Assembly (NCBI RefSeq): GCF_031461075.1
Contig: NZ_JAVKPK010000001.1
Span: forward strand, 62,001-126,000
DNA from: Methanosarcina baikalica
GTDB lineage: Archaea; Halobacteriota; Methanosarcinia; Methanosarcinales; Methanosarcinaceae
Reading direction: 5' to 3'
DNA: 64,000 nt
Positions 44,411 to 53,146 of this stretch are shown here, one piece after another. Below the pieces are notes generated by a model. The model saw only the letters and a list, made by a program, of their open reading frames with translations, was not told the DNA's origin and did no database searches. How positions within the stretch are numbered: the first letter of the stretch is position 1; each line of letters opens with the position of its first letter. Both the position numbers and the translations under genes were made by a program.

Positions 44411-45778
44411 ATGAAAAAGAAAGAAAAAGCTTATTCAATAGCTTTAGTTTCAATGTTTATGATTATATTTTTAATTCTCGTCTCATCTATGGCATCGGCA
44501 TCTCCCGAACAAAATCCGCGAACTATCACTCCACCGGAGATCACCAGTGGAGCAGGGGATTCCTCCGATGATCAGGTTGTGTTCGATGAGGTATCTAGCG
44601 AAGAAATTGTTGCAGACACGGAATCTATACAAGCCGCCGCGCCAAAGATTACTGAAAAAAGGATCACAACCAATCCTTCAAATGAATGGAACCCTGTTAT
44701 CTATAGTAACAAAATTGCATGGGAAGATTATCGCAATGGAAACTGGGATATCTACATATATGATCTCTCAACTAAAAAGGAAATCTCTACTCTCAATGCA
44801 TCAGATCAGTGGAGCCCTGATATCTACGGTAACAGGGTAGTGTGGACAGATTTGCGCAATGGAAACGAAGACATCTACTTGCAGGATCTTTCTACTAAAA
44901 AGCAAACTCGCATAATCACTAATGAAATAAGTCAGTGGGATCCTGCAATTTACGGTGACAAGATTGTCTGGACAGGTTATCCCGGGGAAGACTACGAAGG
45001 TTACAATATTTACATGTATGACATTTCAACTAAAAAGGAAAAAATGATAGCTGCCCAAGCAGACTCGCCTGTTATCTACGGTGACAGGATCGTGTGGGCG
45101 GATCATCGCAGATATGGATACGCTGGAATCACCGATATCTACATGTACGACATTTCAACTAAAAAGGAAAAAAAGATAGCATCCGAAGCATACTCTCCTG
45201 CTATCTACGGTAACAGAATCGTGTGGGTAGATGATCGCAATGGAAACGCAGATATCTACATGTACGACCTTTCCACTTCCAAGGAAAAAAGGATCACCAC
45301 CAATCCATCAGCTTCATATTCTCCTGCAATCTATGGCGACAGGATAGCGTGGATGGATGATCGTAATGGAAACTGGGATATCTATGTGTACGATCTCGCC
45401 ACTCGCCAGGAAAGTCACACTACCGATAAATCAGATCAGTATTATCCAGATATCTATGGCGATAAGATAGTGTGGACAGATATGCGCAATGGAAACGCTG
45501 ATACTTACATGGGCACTCTTTCAACCTCTCCGGTTGCTGCATTCTCTGCATCTCCAACCTCCGGGAAAGCACCATTGAAAGTAACATTTACTGACAAAAG
45601 TGCAGGAACGCCAACTTCATGGAAGTGGAGTTTTGGAGATAAAACATATTCAACAGCCAAGAACCCTGTACATAAATACACTGCAGCAGGAAAATACACT
45701 GTTAGCTTAACAGTAAAAAATGCTGTCGGAAGTAACACAAAAACCATGTCGGGATATATCAAAGTCTCCAAAAAGTAA
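44411..45778 (+). CDS. secreted seven-bladed propeller + PKD surface protein, array member 1
   Basis: 455 residues. Signal peptide: basic start, then SIALVSMFMIIFLILVSSMA. After a variable Ser/Glu-rich linker come seven repeats of about 42 residues of the type PAIYGDRIVW-DDRNGN-DIYMYDLST, a TolB-like seven-bladed beta propeller. The C-terminal 80 residues are one PKD domain (FTDKSAGTPTSWKWSFGD, TVSLTVKNAVGSNTK). No membrane anchor or sorting signal is visible. Such proteins are abundant on the Methanosarcina surface and may mediate adhesion or matrix building. The start is fixed by a ribosome-binding site and by comparison with the paralogues at 48165 and 51169. Confidence 0.85.
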   Translation: MKKKEKAYSIALVSMFMIIFLILVSSMASASPEQNPRTITPPEITSGAGDSSDDQVVFDEVSSEEIVADTESIQAAAPKITEKRITTNPSNEWNPVIYSNKIAWEDYRNGNWDIYIYDLSTKKEISTLNASDQWSPDIYGNRVVWTDLRNGNEDIYLQDLSTKKQTRIITNEISQWDPAIYGDKIVWTGYPGEDYEGYNIYMYDISTKKEKMIAAQADSPVIYGDRIVWADHRRYGYAGITDIYMYDISTKKEKKIASEAYSPAIYGNRIVWVDDRNGNADIYMYDLSTSKEKRITTNPSASYSPAIYGDRIAWMDDRNGNWDIYVYDLATRQESHTTDKSDQYYPDIYGDKIVWTDMRNGNADTYMGTLSTSPVAAFSASPTSGKAPLKVTFTDKSAGTPTSWKWSFGDKTYSTAKNPVHKYTAAGKYTVSLTVKNAVGSNTKTMSGYIKVSKK

Positions 45779-45992
45779 TGAACATGTGAAATGAAAAACA
45801 AATAAAAAGGTCAAGGATAAAGGATAGTGAAGGTCATCGATCAAGTCTGACAAAAAAGACAAAAGTAATCTATTTGTCAGATTTGAAGTACTTTTTTACG
45901 ATTTTCAGTAACTGATCCTCACAATCAAATTTCTTAACTGATTTTAAGTTAATTTGAGATATTCAAAGTCTTCCTCTTACGTTTTTGTGCCG
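45776..45992 (+). terminator. conserved 3' module of gene 1 with hairpin
   Basis: Repeated after all four propeller genes. AGTCTGACAAA (45844-45854) pairs with TTTGTCAGATT (45873-45883), followed by a T-run at 45892-45897. Confidence 0.6.
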
Positions 45993-46040
45993 AAACAACC
46001 TGATATTTCTTTGCGGATTTTTTTCAATCATACTTTTTTT

Positions 46041-46216
46041 GTATCCTCTTCAAATTGTATGGGAAAAAGTAAATTTCACATATTTGCGGAAAACTTAAAA
46101 ATTTAACCAAGTCTGAAAAACAGGCTCAAAAGGCGCATTCAACTTCCCAAATGTAGGATAAAATTGTTGCATATTTTTCTGGTTGAAAAATTCTCCCTTG
46201 AATTTGAAGAGGATAC
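46041..46216. mobile_element. MITE-like insertion (176 bp) in the gene 1-gene 2 spacer
   Basis: Perfect 16-bp inverted ends GTATCCTCTTCAAATT (46041-46056) and AATTTGAAGAGGATAC (46201-46216), flanked by the direct repeat CTTTTTT (46033-46039 and 46217-46223). There is no ORF. The related spacer at 52770-52830 lacks this block. Confidence 0.6.
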
Positions 46217-46355
46217 CTTTTTTCTGGAAAATTCTCTCAAATTACACGATTTTTATGAAATTTAGAACCAAAAGAGAGAGTTTAAGAATGTAAGTGAGTT
46301 AAGATTATTAACATTTTTTATATGAAAAATAAACAAAAGATAAAGGAGTAGGATA

Positions 46356-47720
46356 ATGAAAATTAACAAAAAGTTTCATTCAGTAGCTTTAGCATCAGCA
46401 GCTCTGATTATATTTTTAATTCTCGTCTCATCTATGGCATCGGCATCTCCTGAACAAAATCCGCGAACCATTGCCCTACCGGAGATCACCAGTGGAGCAG
46501 GGGATTCCTCCGATGACCAGATTATGTCCGATGAGTTACCTGGTGAAGAAATTGTTACAGCCACGGAATCTATACAAGCTGCTGCGCCAAAGATTACTGA
46601 AACTCGGATCACCACCAATACATCAATTCAGTGGAACCCTGTTATCTATGGTAACAGGATCGCGTGGGAAGATTATCGCAATGGAGCCGATATCTACATA
46701 TATGACCTTTCTACTAAAAAGGAAATCTATACTACCAATTTATCAGGTCAGTACTCCCCTGATATCCACGGTAATAGAGTAGTGTGGACAGATGAGCGCA
46801 ATGGAGGCGAAAACATCTACCTGCAAGATCTTTCCACTAAAAAGCAAACTCAGATCACCACCACCGGATTAGCATCTTCTCCTGCTATCTATGGTGACAA
46901 GATCGTCTGGACAGGTTATCCCAATGAAGGACACGAAGAGTACAATATTTACATGTACGACGTTTCCACTAAAAAGCAAACTCAGATCACCACCAGCAGA
47001 TTAGCATATTCTCCTGCTATCTATGGTGACAGGATAGTGTGGATGGATGATCGTAATGGAAACCGGGATATATACATGTACGATCTCTCCACTAAAAAGG
47101 AAAGTCAGATCACCATCAATGCATCAGATCAATTATCTCCTGCAATCTATGGTAACAGGATAGTATGGAGTGACGATCGCAATGGAAACACTGATATCTA
47201 CATGTACGACCTTTCCACTTCCAAAGAAAAAAGAATCACCACCAATCCATCAGCTTCATATTCTCCTGCAATCTATGGTGACAGGATAGTGTGGGAGGAT
47301 GATCGCAATGGAAACTGGGATATCTATGTGTACGATCTCGCCACTCGACAGGAAAGTCACACTACCGATAAATCGGATCAGTTCTATCCAGATATCTATG
47401 GTGACAAGATAGTGTGGCAGGATTATCGCAATGGAAACTGGGATATCTACATGGGTACTCTTTCAACCTCTCCGGTTGCTGCATTTTCTGCATCTCCAAC
47501 CTCAGGGAAAACTCCACTGAAAGTGACATTTACTGACAAAAGTACAGGAACACCCACTTCGTGGAAATGGAGTTTTGGAGATAAAACATATTCAACAGCC
47601 AAGAACCCTGTACATAAATACACTGCAGCAGGAAAATACACTGTTAGCTTAACAGTAAAAAATGCTGTCGGAAGTAACACAAAAACCATGTCGGGATATA
47701 TCAAAGTCTCCAAAAAGTAA
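46356..47720 (+). CDS. secreted seven-bladed propeller + PKD surface protein, array member 2
   Basis: 454 residues with the same plan as member 1: signal peptide (SVALASAALIIFLILVSSMA), acidic linker, seven RNGN-DIY blades, one PKD domain. Blades 5-7 and the PKD domain are nearly identical in DNA to member 1, while blades 1-4 differ more. It uses leader B: TATA-like TTTTTTATATG at about 46313-46323 and AAAGGAG about 8 bp before the ATG, so the 5' leader is short. The different leader implies different regulation from members 1, 3 and 4. Confidence 0.85.
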   Translation: MKINKKFHSVALASAALIIFLILVSSMASASPEQNPRTIALPEITSGAGDSSDDQIMSDELPGEEIVTATESIQAAAPKITETRITTNTSIQWNPVIYGNRIAWEDYRNGADIYIYDLSTKKEIYTTNLSGQYSPDIHGNRVVWTDERNGGENIYLQDLSTKKQTQITTTGLASSPAIYGDKIVWTGYPNEGHEEYNIYMYDVSTKKQTQITTSRLAYSPAIYGDRIVWMDDRNGNRDIYMYDLSTKKESQITINASDQLSPAIYGNRIVWSDDRNGNTDIYMYDLSTSKEKRITTNPSASYSPAIYGDRIVWEDDRNGNWDIYVYDLATRQESHTTDKSDQFYPDIYGDKIVWQDYRNGNWDIYMGTLSTSPVAAFSASPTSGKTPLKVTFTDKSTGTPTSWKWSFGDKTYSTAKNPVHKYTAAGKYTVSLTVKNAVGSNTKTMSGYIKVSKK

Positions 47721-47943
47721 TGAACATGTGAAATGAAAAACAAATAAAAAGGTCAAGGATAAAGGATAGTGAAGGTCATCGATCAAGTCTGACAAAAAAG
47801 ACGAAAGTAATCTATTTGTCAGATTTGAAGTACTTTTTTACGATTTTCAGTAACTGATCCTCACAATCAAATTTCTTAACTGATTTTAAGTTAATTTGAG
47901 ATATTCAAAGTCTTCCTCTTACGTTTTTGTGCCGAAACAACCT
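47718..47943 (+). terminator. conserved 3' module of gene 2 with hairpin
   Basis: Near-identical to the module after gene 1; hairpin at about 47786-47826, T-run at 47833-47839. Confidence 0.6.
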
Positions 47944-48164
47944 GGTGTTAAAAAGTCTCAGAGGTATTTTATATAAGGACGTGGCTTTCATTAATCTAAC
48001 AACTATTGCAAATAATTGGAATTTTGATTGAAGGAAAAATTTCAACATTTTCCGGGTTTTCTAGCGATGGTAGCCAATTGCAAGTAGAAGCAATGTTAGA
48101 TTTTGACAATCCTGGAGAAGAATAAACACCAAAACAAATGGAAAAGGTAGAAGAGGAAGGGGAA
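47944..48164 (+). promoter_or_regulatory. promoter and long leader A of surface-protein gene 3
   Basis: TATA-like TTTTATATAAGG at about 47968-47979, then a leader of about 160 nt homologous to the one before gene 1. An ATG at 48138 is in frame with the gene, but the strong AGGAAGGGG sits after it. Confidence 0.6.
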
Positions 48165-50708
48165 ATGAAAAATAAAGAAAAAGCTTATTCAATGGCTTTA
48201 GCCTCAACAGTCATGATTATATTTTTAATTCTCGTCTCATCTATTGCATCAGCATCTCCTGAACAAAATCCGCGCACCATCGCCCTACCGGAGATCACCA
48301 GTGGAGCAGGGGATTCCTCCGATGACCAGGTTGTGTTCAATGAGTTATCTGGCGAAGAAATTGTTACAGGCACGGAATCTATACAAGTTGCCGCGCCAAA
48401 GATTACTGAAAAAAGGATCACAACCAATCCATCAGATCAGTGGAAACCTGTTATCTATGGTAACAAGATCGCGTGGGAAGATTATCGTAACGGAAACGTG
48501 GGTATCTACATATATGACCTTTCTACTAAAAAGGAAATTTCTACTACCACCAATGAATCAGATCAGTACTGCCCTGATATCTACGATAACAAGGTGGTGT
48601 GGATGGATAATATCTGGGATATTTACATTTATGATCTCTCAACTTCCAAGGAAACTCAGATCAACAAACCTGGATCAGCATACTTTCCTGCAATCTACGG
48701 CAGCAAGATCGTCTGGGAAGGTTCTTACTACGGTGACGAAGGAGGTAGCGATATTCATGTATACGACCTTTCCACTAAAAAGGAAAGTCAGATCACCGAT
48801 AGTGGATCAGCGTACTCTCCTGCAATTTACGGTAATAGTATAGTATGGGAAGATTATCGCAATGATAAAAACTCCGACCGCAATGGAAACGGCGATATAT
48901 ACATGTACAACCTTTCCACTAAAAAGGAAAGTCAGATCACAACCAATGAATCAACTCAGATGGCTCCTGCTATCTATGGTAACAGAATCATGTGGCAGGA
49001 TGATCGCAATGGAAATTGGGATATTTACACGTATGATCTCTCAACTTCCAAGGAAACTCGGATAACCACCAATCCATCAGCGTCATATTATCCTGCAATC
49101 TATGGTGACAGGATAGTATGGATGGATGATCGCAATGGAAACTTCGATATCTACATGTATGATCTTGCTACTCACCAAGAAAGTCATACTACCGATAAAT
49201 CAAATCAGTACTATCCAGATATCTATGGTGACAAGATAGTGTGGATGGATGATCGCAATGGAAACTTCGATATCTACATGGGCACTCTTTCGCAAGCGGG
49301 GCCATATGCATATATTACAAACTACGCAAGCAATACTGTTTCTGTAATTGACACAGCAACAAACAAAGTTACAGCCACAGTGCCTGTAGTATATGGGCCT
49401 AGTGGAGTTGCAGTCACACCAGATGGAAAAAAGGTATATGTGGATGTGGCAAATTCCGGCAGCAATACTGTTTCTGTAATTGACGCAGCCACAAACAAGG
49501 TTATAGACACCATATATATAAAAATCGACGGTAGTGTTCGTGGAAGTGCAGTCAGCCCTGATGGAAAAAAGGTATATATGCTGGGTGGCGACCAGAGCGG
49601 CAGCAAGATTTTAGTAATTGACACCGCCACAAACAAGGTTACAGACATTGAGTCTATTGATGGACGTGATGCAGCTGAAGTTGCAGTTAATCCTGATGGA
49701 TCAAAGGTATACGTGACGGAGGCGGCTGATGACCATGTTGATGTAATTGACACAGCCACAAATGATGTTACTGCCACTGTGCCTGTAGGATCCCAGCCTT
49801 ATGGAATTGCAGTTAGTTCGGATGGATCAACGATATATGTAGCGAACGAACAAAGCAACACTGTCTCTGTAATTGACACAGCTACAAACACTGTTACAGC
49901 CACAGTGACTGTAGGAACTCATCCTTACGAAGTTGCAGTCAATCCGGCGGGAACAAAAGTATATGTGACGTATTACGAAAGAAACACTGTTTCTGTAATT
50001 GACACTGCAACGAATACGGTTACCACGATACCTGTAGGAAAGAACCCTAATGGAATTGCAGTCACACCAGATGGAAAAAAGGTATATGTGGCAAATTCCG
50101 GCAGTAATAATATTTCTGTAATTGACACAGCAACAAATAAAGTCACAGACAATGTGAAGGTAGGTAACAGGCCGGTCGCTGTCGGGATGTCTATGGGAGT
50201 ATCCCAAATTCCGGTTGCTGCCTTCTCAGCTTTCCCAACATCTGGATATTCACCATTGGTAGTTGCATTTACTGACAAAAGTACAGGATCACCTACTTCA
50301 TGGAAATGGAGTTTTGGAGACGAAACAACTTCAACTGCCAAGAACCCAACACATACATACAGTAAAGCCGGAAAATATACCATCAGCTTGACAGTAAAAA
50401 ATGCGGCGGGCGGTAATACGCTAAAAAAGTCCAACTACATAAATGTTACAACTGTGACAAAACCTGTTGCTGCATTTTCTGCATCTCCGACCTCAGGAAA
50501 AGCTCCACTGAAAGTAACATTTACTGACAAAAGTACAGGAACGCCAACTTCATGGAAATGGAGTTTTGGAGATAAAAAATATTCAACAGCCAAGAACCCT
50601 GTACATAAATACACTGCAGCAGGAAAATACACTGTCAGCTTAACAGTAAAGAATGCTGTCGGAAGTAACACAAAAACCATGTCGGGATATATCAAAGTCT
50701 CCAAATAA
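48165..50708 (+). CDS. secreted double-propeller (TolB-like + YVTN) and PKD surface protein, array member 3
   Basis: 847 residues from the ATG at 48165; an in-frame ATG nine codons upstream precedes the ribosome-binding site and in member 1 the equivalent is out of frame. Signal peptide SMALASTVMIIFLILVSSIA. Seven RNGN-DIY blades are followed by seven YVTN blades (for example NTVSVIDTATNKVTATVPV, VAVTPDGKKVYV) and two PKD domains; the last is nearly identical to those of the other members. The extra propeller and PKD were probably gained by domain insertion. It is likely extracellular and part of the cell coat. Confidence 0.85.
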   Translation: MKNKEKAYSMALASTVMIIFLILVSSIASASPEQNPRTIALPEITSGAGDSSDDQVVFNELSGEEIVTGTESIQVAAPKITEKRITTNPSDQWKPVIYGNKIAWEDYRNGNVGIYIYDLSTKKEISTTTNESDQYCPDIYDNKVVWMDNIWDIYIYDLSTSKETQINKPGSAYFPAIYGSKIVWEGSYYGDEGGSDIHVYDLSTKKESQITDSGSAYSPAIYGNSIVWEDYRNDKNSDRNGNGDIYMYNLSTKKESQITTNESTQMAPAIYGNRIMWQDDRNGNWDIYTYDLSTSKETRITTNPSASYYPAIYGDRIVWMDDRNGNFDIYMYDLATHQESHTTDKSNQYYPDIYGDKIVWMDDRNGNFDIYMGTLSQAGPYAYITNYASNTVSVIDTATNKVTATVPVVYGPSGVAVTPDGKKVYVDVANSGSNTVSVIDAATNKVIDTIYIKIDGSVRGSAVSPDGKKVYMLGGDQSGSKILVIDTATNKVTDIESIDGRDAAEVAVNPDGSKVYVTEAADDHVDVIDTATNDVTATVPVGSQPYGIAVSSDGSTIYVANEQSNTVSVIDTATNTVTATVTVGTHPYEVAVNPAGTKVYVTYYERNTVSVIDTATNTVTTIPVGKNPNGIAVTPDGKKVYVANSGSNNISVIDTATNKVTDNVKVGNRPVAVGMSMGVSQIPVAAFSAFPTSGYSPLVVAFTDKSTGSPTSWKWSFGDETTSTAKNPTHTYSKAGKYTISLTVKNAAGGNTLKKSNYINVTTVTKPVAAFSASPTSGKAPLKVTFTDKSTGTPTSWKWSFGDKKYSTAKNPVHKYTAAGKYTVSLTVKNAVGSNTKTMSGYIKVSK

Positions 50709-50944
50709 TATGAATATATGAAATGAGAAACCAATAAAAAGGTCAAGGCTAAAGGATAGTGAGGGTCATCGATCAAGTCTGACAAATCAAGTCTGACAAA
50801 AAGAGTGTTTTCGCTTTTTTTGTTAGATTTGAGAACTACCTTTTTTACGATTTTCAGTAACTGACTCTCACAATCCAATTTCTTAACTGATTTTAAGTTA
50901 ATTTGAGAGATTCAAAGTCTTCCTCTTACGTTTTTGTGCCGAAA
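50708..50944 (+). terminator. conserved 3' module of gene 3 with hairpin
   Basis: Same module with a small duplication (aagtctgacaaatc). The hairpin arms are CAAGTCTGACAAAAAG and CTTTTTTTGTTAGATTTG; a T-run follows. Confidence 0.55.
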
Positions 50945-51168
50945 CAACCCGGAATTAAAAAGTTTCAAAGGTATTTTATATAAGGATATATCTTCATTAA
51001 TTAAGCAACCATTGCAAATAGTTGGGATCTTAAGAAAAGAAGCTTTTAATGTTTCCCAGGTTGTCTAGCGATGGTAGCCAATTGCAAGCAAAATTAATGC
51101 TCTATTTTGACAACGCCGGGGAATAATAAGCACTAAAATAAATGGAAAAGATAGAAGAGGAAGGAGAA
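50945..51168 (+). promoter_or_regulatory. promoter and long leader A of surface-protein gene 4
   Basis: TATA-like TTTTATATAAGG at about 50972-50983 and the conserved leader blocks. The equivalent in-frame ATG at 51142 precedes the AGGAAGGAG ribosome-binding site. Confidence 0.6.
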
Positions 51169-52542
51169 ATGAAAAATAAAGAAAAAGCTTATTCAATAGC
51201 TTTAGCTTCAACAGTCATGATTATATTTTTAATTCTCGTCTCATCTATGGCATCGGCATCTTCTGGACAAAATCCACCGAGCACCACCACCCTACCGAGT
51301 ATCACCAGTGGAGCAGGGGACCCCTCCGATGATGAGGTTCTGTCCGATGAGTTATCTGGTGAAGAAATTGTTACAGACACGGAATCTGTACAAGCTGCCG
51401 CACCCAAGATTACTGAAAAGCGTATCACCACCAATACGTCAGAGCAGTGGAGCCCGGTTATCTATGGTAACAAGATCGTATGGCACGATCTTCGTAATGG
51501 AAACTGGGATATCTACATATATGATCTCTCCACTAAAAAGGAAATCTCTACTCTCAATGCATCACATCAGTGGGGCCCTGATATCTACGGTAACAGGGTG
51601 GTGTGGACAGATGATCGCAATGGAGTCTCTGAAATATATATGCAAGACCTTTCTACTAAAAAGCAAACTCGGATAACCACCGATACATTAGGGTCGTGGG
51701 AACCTGCAATCTACGGTAACAAGATTGTCTGGACAGGTTATCGCGATGAAAACTACTATGGTAACATTTATATTTACGACATTTCCACTTCCAAGGGAAA
51801 AAGGATAACCACCGACGAATCATTTCATTTCGCTCCAGCTATCTACGGTGACAGGATAGTATGGGAAGATGATCGCAATGGAAACTCCGATATTTACATG
51901 TACGATTTATCCACTTCCAAGGAAAAAAGGATAACCACAAATGAATCAAGTCAAAACTTTCCTGCAATCTACGGTAACAGGATAGTGTGGTCGGATGACC
52001 GCAATGGAAACTGGGATATTTACATGTATGATCTCTCCACTTCCAAGGAAAAAAGGATAACCACCAATCCATCAGCTTCATATTATCCTGCAATCTATGG
52101 CGACAGGATAGCGTGGATGGATGATCGTAATGGAAACTTCGATATCTATGTGTACGATCTCGCCACTCGCCAGGAAAGTCACACTACCGATAAATCGGAT
52201 CAGTTCTATCCAGATATCTATGGTGACAAGATAGTGTGGCAGGATTATCGGAATGGAAACCCGGATATCTATATGGGTACCCTTTCCACTTTCCCGGTTG
52301 CTGCATTCTCTGCATCTCCAATCTCTGGGAAAGCCCCACTGAAAGTAACATTTACTGACAAAAGTACAGGAACACCCACTTCATGGAAATGGAGTTTTGG
52401 AGATAAAACATATTCAACAGCCAAGAATCCTGTACATAAATATACTGCGGCAGGAAAATACACTGTTAGTTTAACAGTAAAGAATGCTGTCGGAAGTAAC
52501 ACTAAAACAATGTCAGGATATATTAAAGTCTCCAAAAAGTAA
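51169..52542 (+). CDS. secreted seven-bladed propeller + PKD surface protein, array member 4
   Basis: 457 residues from the ATG at 51169. Signal peptide SIALASTVMIIFLILVSSMA; seven RNGN-DIY blades; one PKD domain ending GYIKVSKK. Blades 4 and 5 repeat the same phrases (IYGDRIVW-DDRNGN-DIYMYDLSTSKEKRIT), a sign of recent blade duplication or gene conversion. Upstream and downstream modules match those of member 3, so the gene and its spacer seem to have been copied as one unit. Confidence 0.85.
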   Translation: MKNKEKAYSIALASTVMIIFLILVSSMASASSGQNPPSTTTLPSITSGAGDPSDDEVLSDELSGEEIVTDTESVQAAAPKITEKRITTNTSEQWSPVIYGNKIVWHDLRNGNWDIYIYDLSTKKEISTLNASHQWGPDIYGNRVVWTDDRNGVSEIYMQDLSTKKQTRITTDTLGSWEPAIYGNKIVWTGYRDENYYGNIYIYDISTSKGKRITTDESFHFAPAIYGDRIVWEDDRNGNSDIYMYDLSTSKEKRITTNESSQNFPAIYGNRIVWSDDRNGNWDIYMYDLSTSKEKRITTNPSASYYPAIYGDRIAWMDDRNGNFDIYVYDLATRQESHTTDKSDQFYPDIYGDKIVWQDYRNGNPDIYMGTLSTFPVAAFSASPISGKAPLKVTFTDKSTGTPTSWKWSFGDKTYSTAKNPVHKYTAAGKYTVSLTVKNAVGSNTKTMSGYIKVSKK

Positions 52543-52770
52543 TGAATAGCTTCAATTGAAAAACAGATAAAAAGTTCAGGGCTAAAGGATAGTGAGGATC
52601 ATCGATCAAGTCTGACAAAAAGAGTACTTTCACTTTTTTGGTCAGATTTGAAGTACTTTTTTACGATTTTCAGTAACTGATCCTCACAATCCAATTTTTT
52701 AACTTATTCAAGTCAATTTAAGATGCTCAAAGTCTTCCTCTTACTTTTTTGTGCTGATACAACCCGGTAT
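52540..52770 (+). terminator. conserved 3' module of gene 4 with hairpin
   Basis: Hairpin from AAGTCTGACAAAAAGAG (about 52608-52624) to CTTTTTTGGTCAGATTT (about 52632-52649), then a T-run at 52657-52662. Confidence 0.55.
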
Positions 52771-52828
52771 TTTTGCACAGATTTGTCTCTTTTCTATCCT
52801 TATCCCCAGATAAATTTTCTCAAATTAC

Positions 52829-53027
52829 GACTCTGATCCAAAATCTAGTGATTTTTGCATTTCTTGATTGAAAATCTGAATTCGTAAGAAGAATTCAGCC
52901 TCCAATCAAAATTAACATTCGATATCTAAAGACTTTAACCTAGAAGTAGAATCACAAGGATTGTAACCAATTACAAAATCTAGTGATTTTTAATTTTATA
53001 TTCATCACTAGATTTTGGTACTGAGTC
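52829..53027. mobile_element. MITE-like insertion (199 bp) upstream of the NHL gene
   Basis: Left end GACTCTGATCCAAAATCTAG; the right end read inverted is GACTCAGTACCAAAATCTAG. In all, 21 of 24 terminal positions match. It is flanked by the 8-bp direct repeat CAAATTAC (52821-52828 and 53028-53035). The homologous spacer before gene 2 has a single uninterrupted copy, CTCAAATTACACGATTTTTA (46235-46254). No ORF. A third arm CAAAATCTAGTGAT (52974-52987) inside makes a 14-bp stem with the right end. Confidence 0.75.
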
Positions 53028-53146
53028 CAAATTACATGATTTTTATAAAAGTGCAATTCAAATACGAAAGTTTAAGAATGTAGATAAGTCTAAATTATTA
53101 ATATTTTTATATAAAAAATAATAGAAAGACAAAGGAGGAATTTAAA

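Noticed and set aside
44386..44571. Upstream ATG frame before surface-protein gene 1 as a separate short gene
   Set aside because: The equivalent ATG is in frame with the gene in members 3 and 4 and precedes the ribosome-binding site in all, so it is a leftover of the shared leader.
49322..50434. Long minus-strand frames opposite surface-protein gene 3
   Set aside because: Shadows created by the regular YVTN and PKD repeats on the plus strand.
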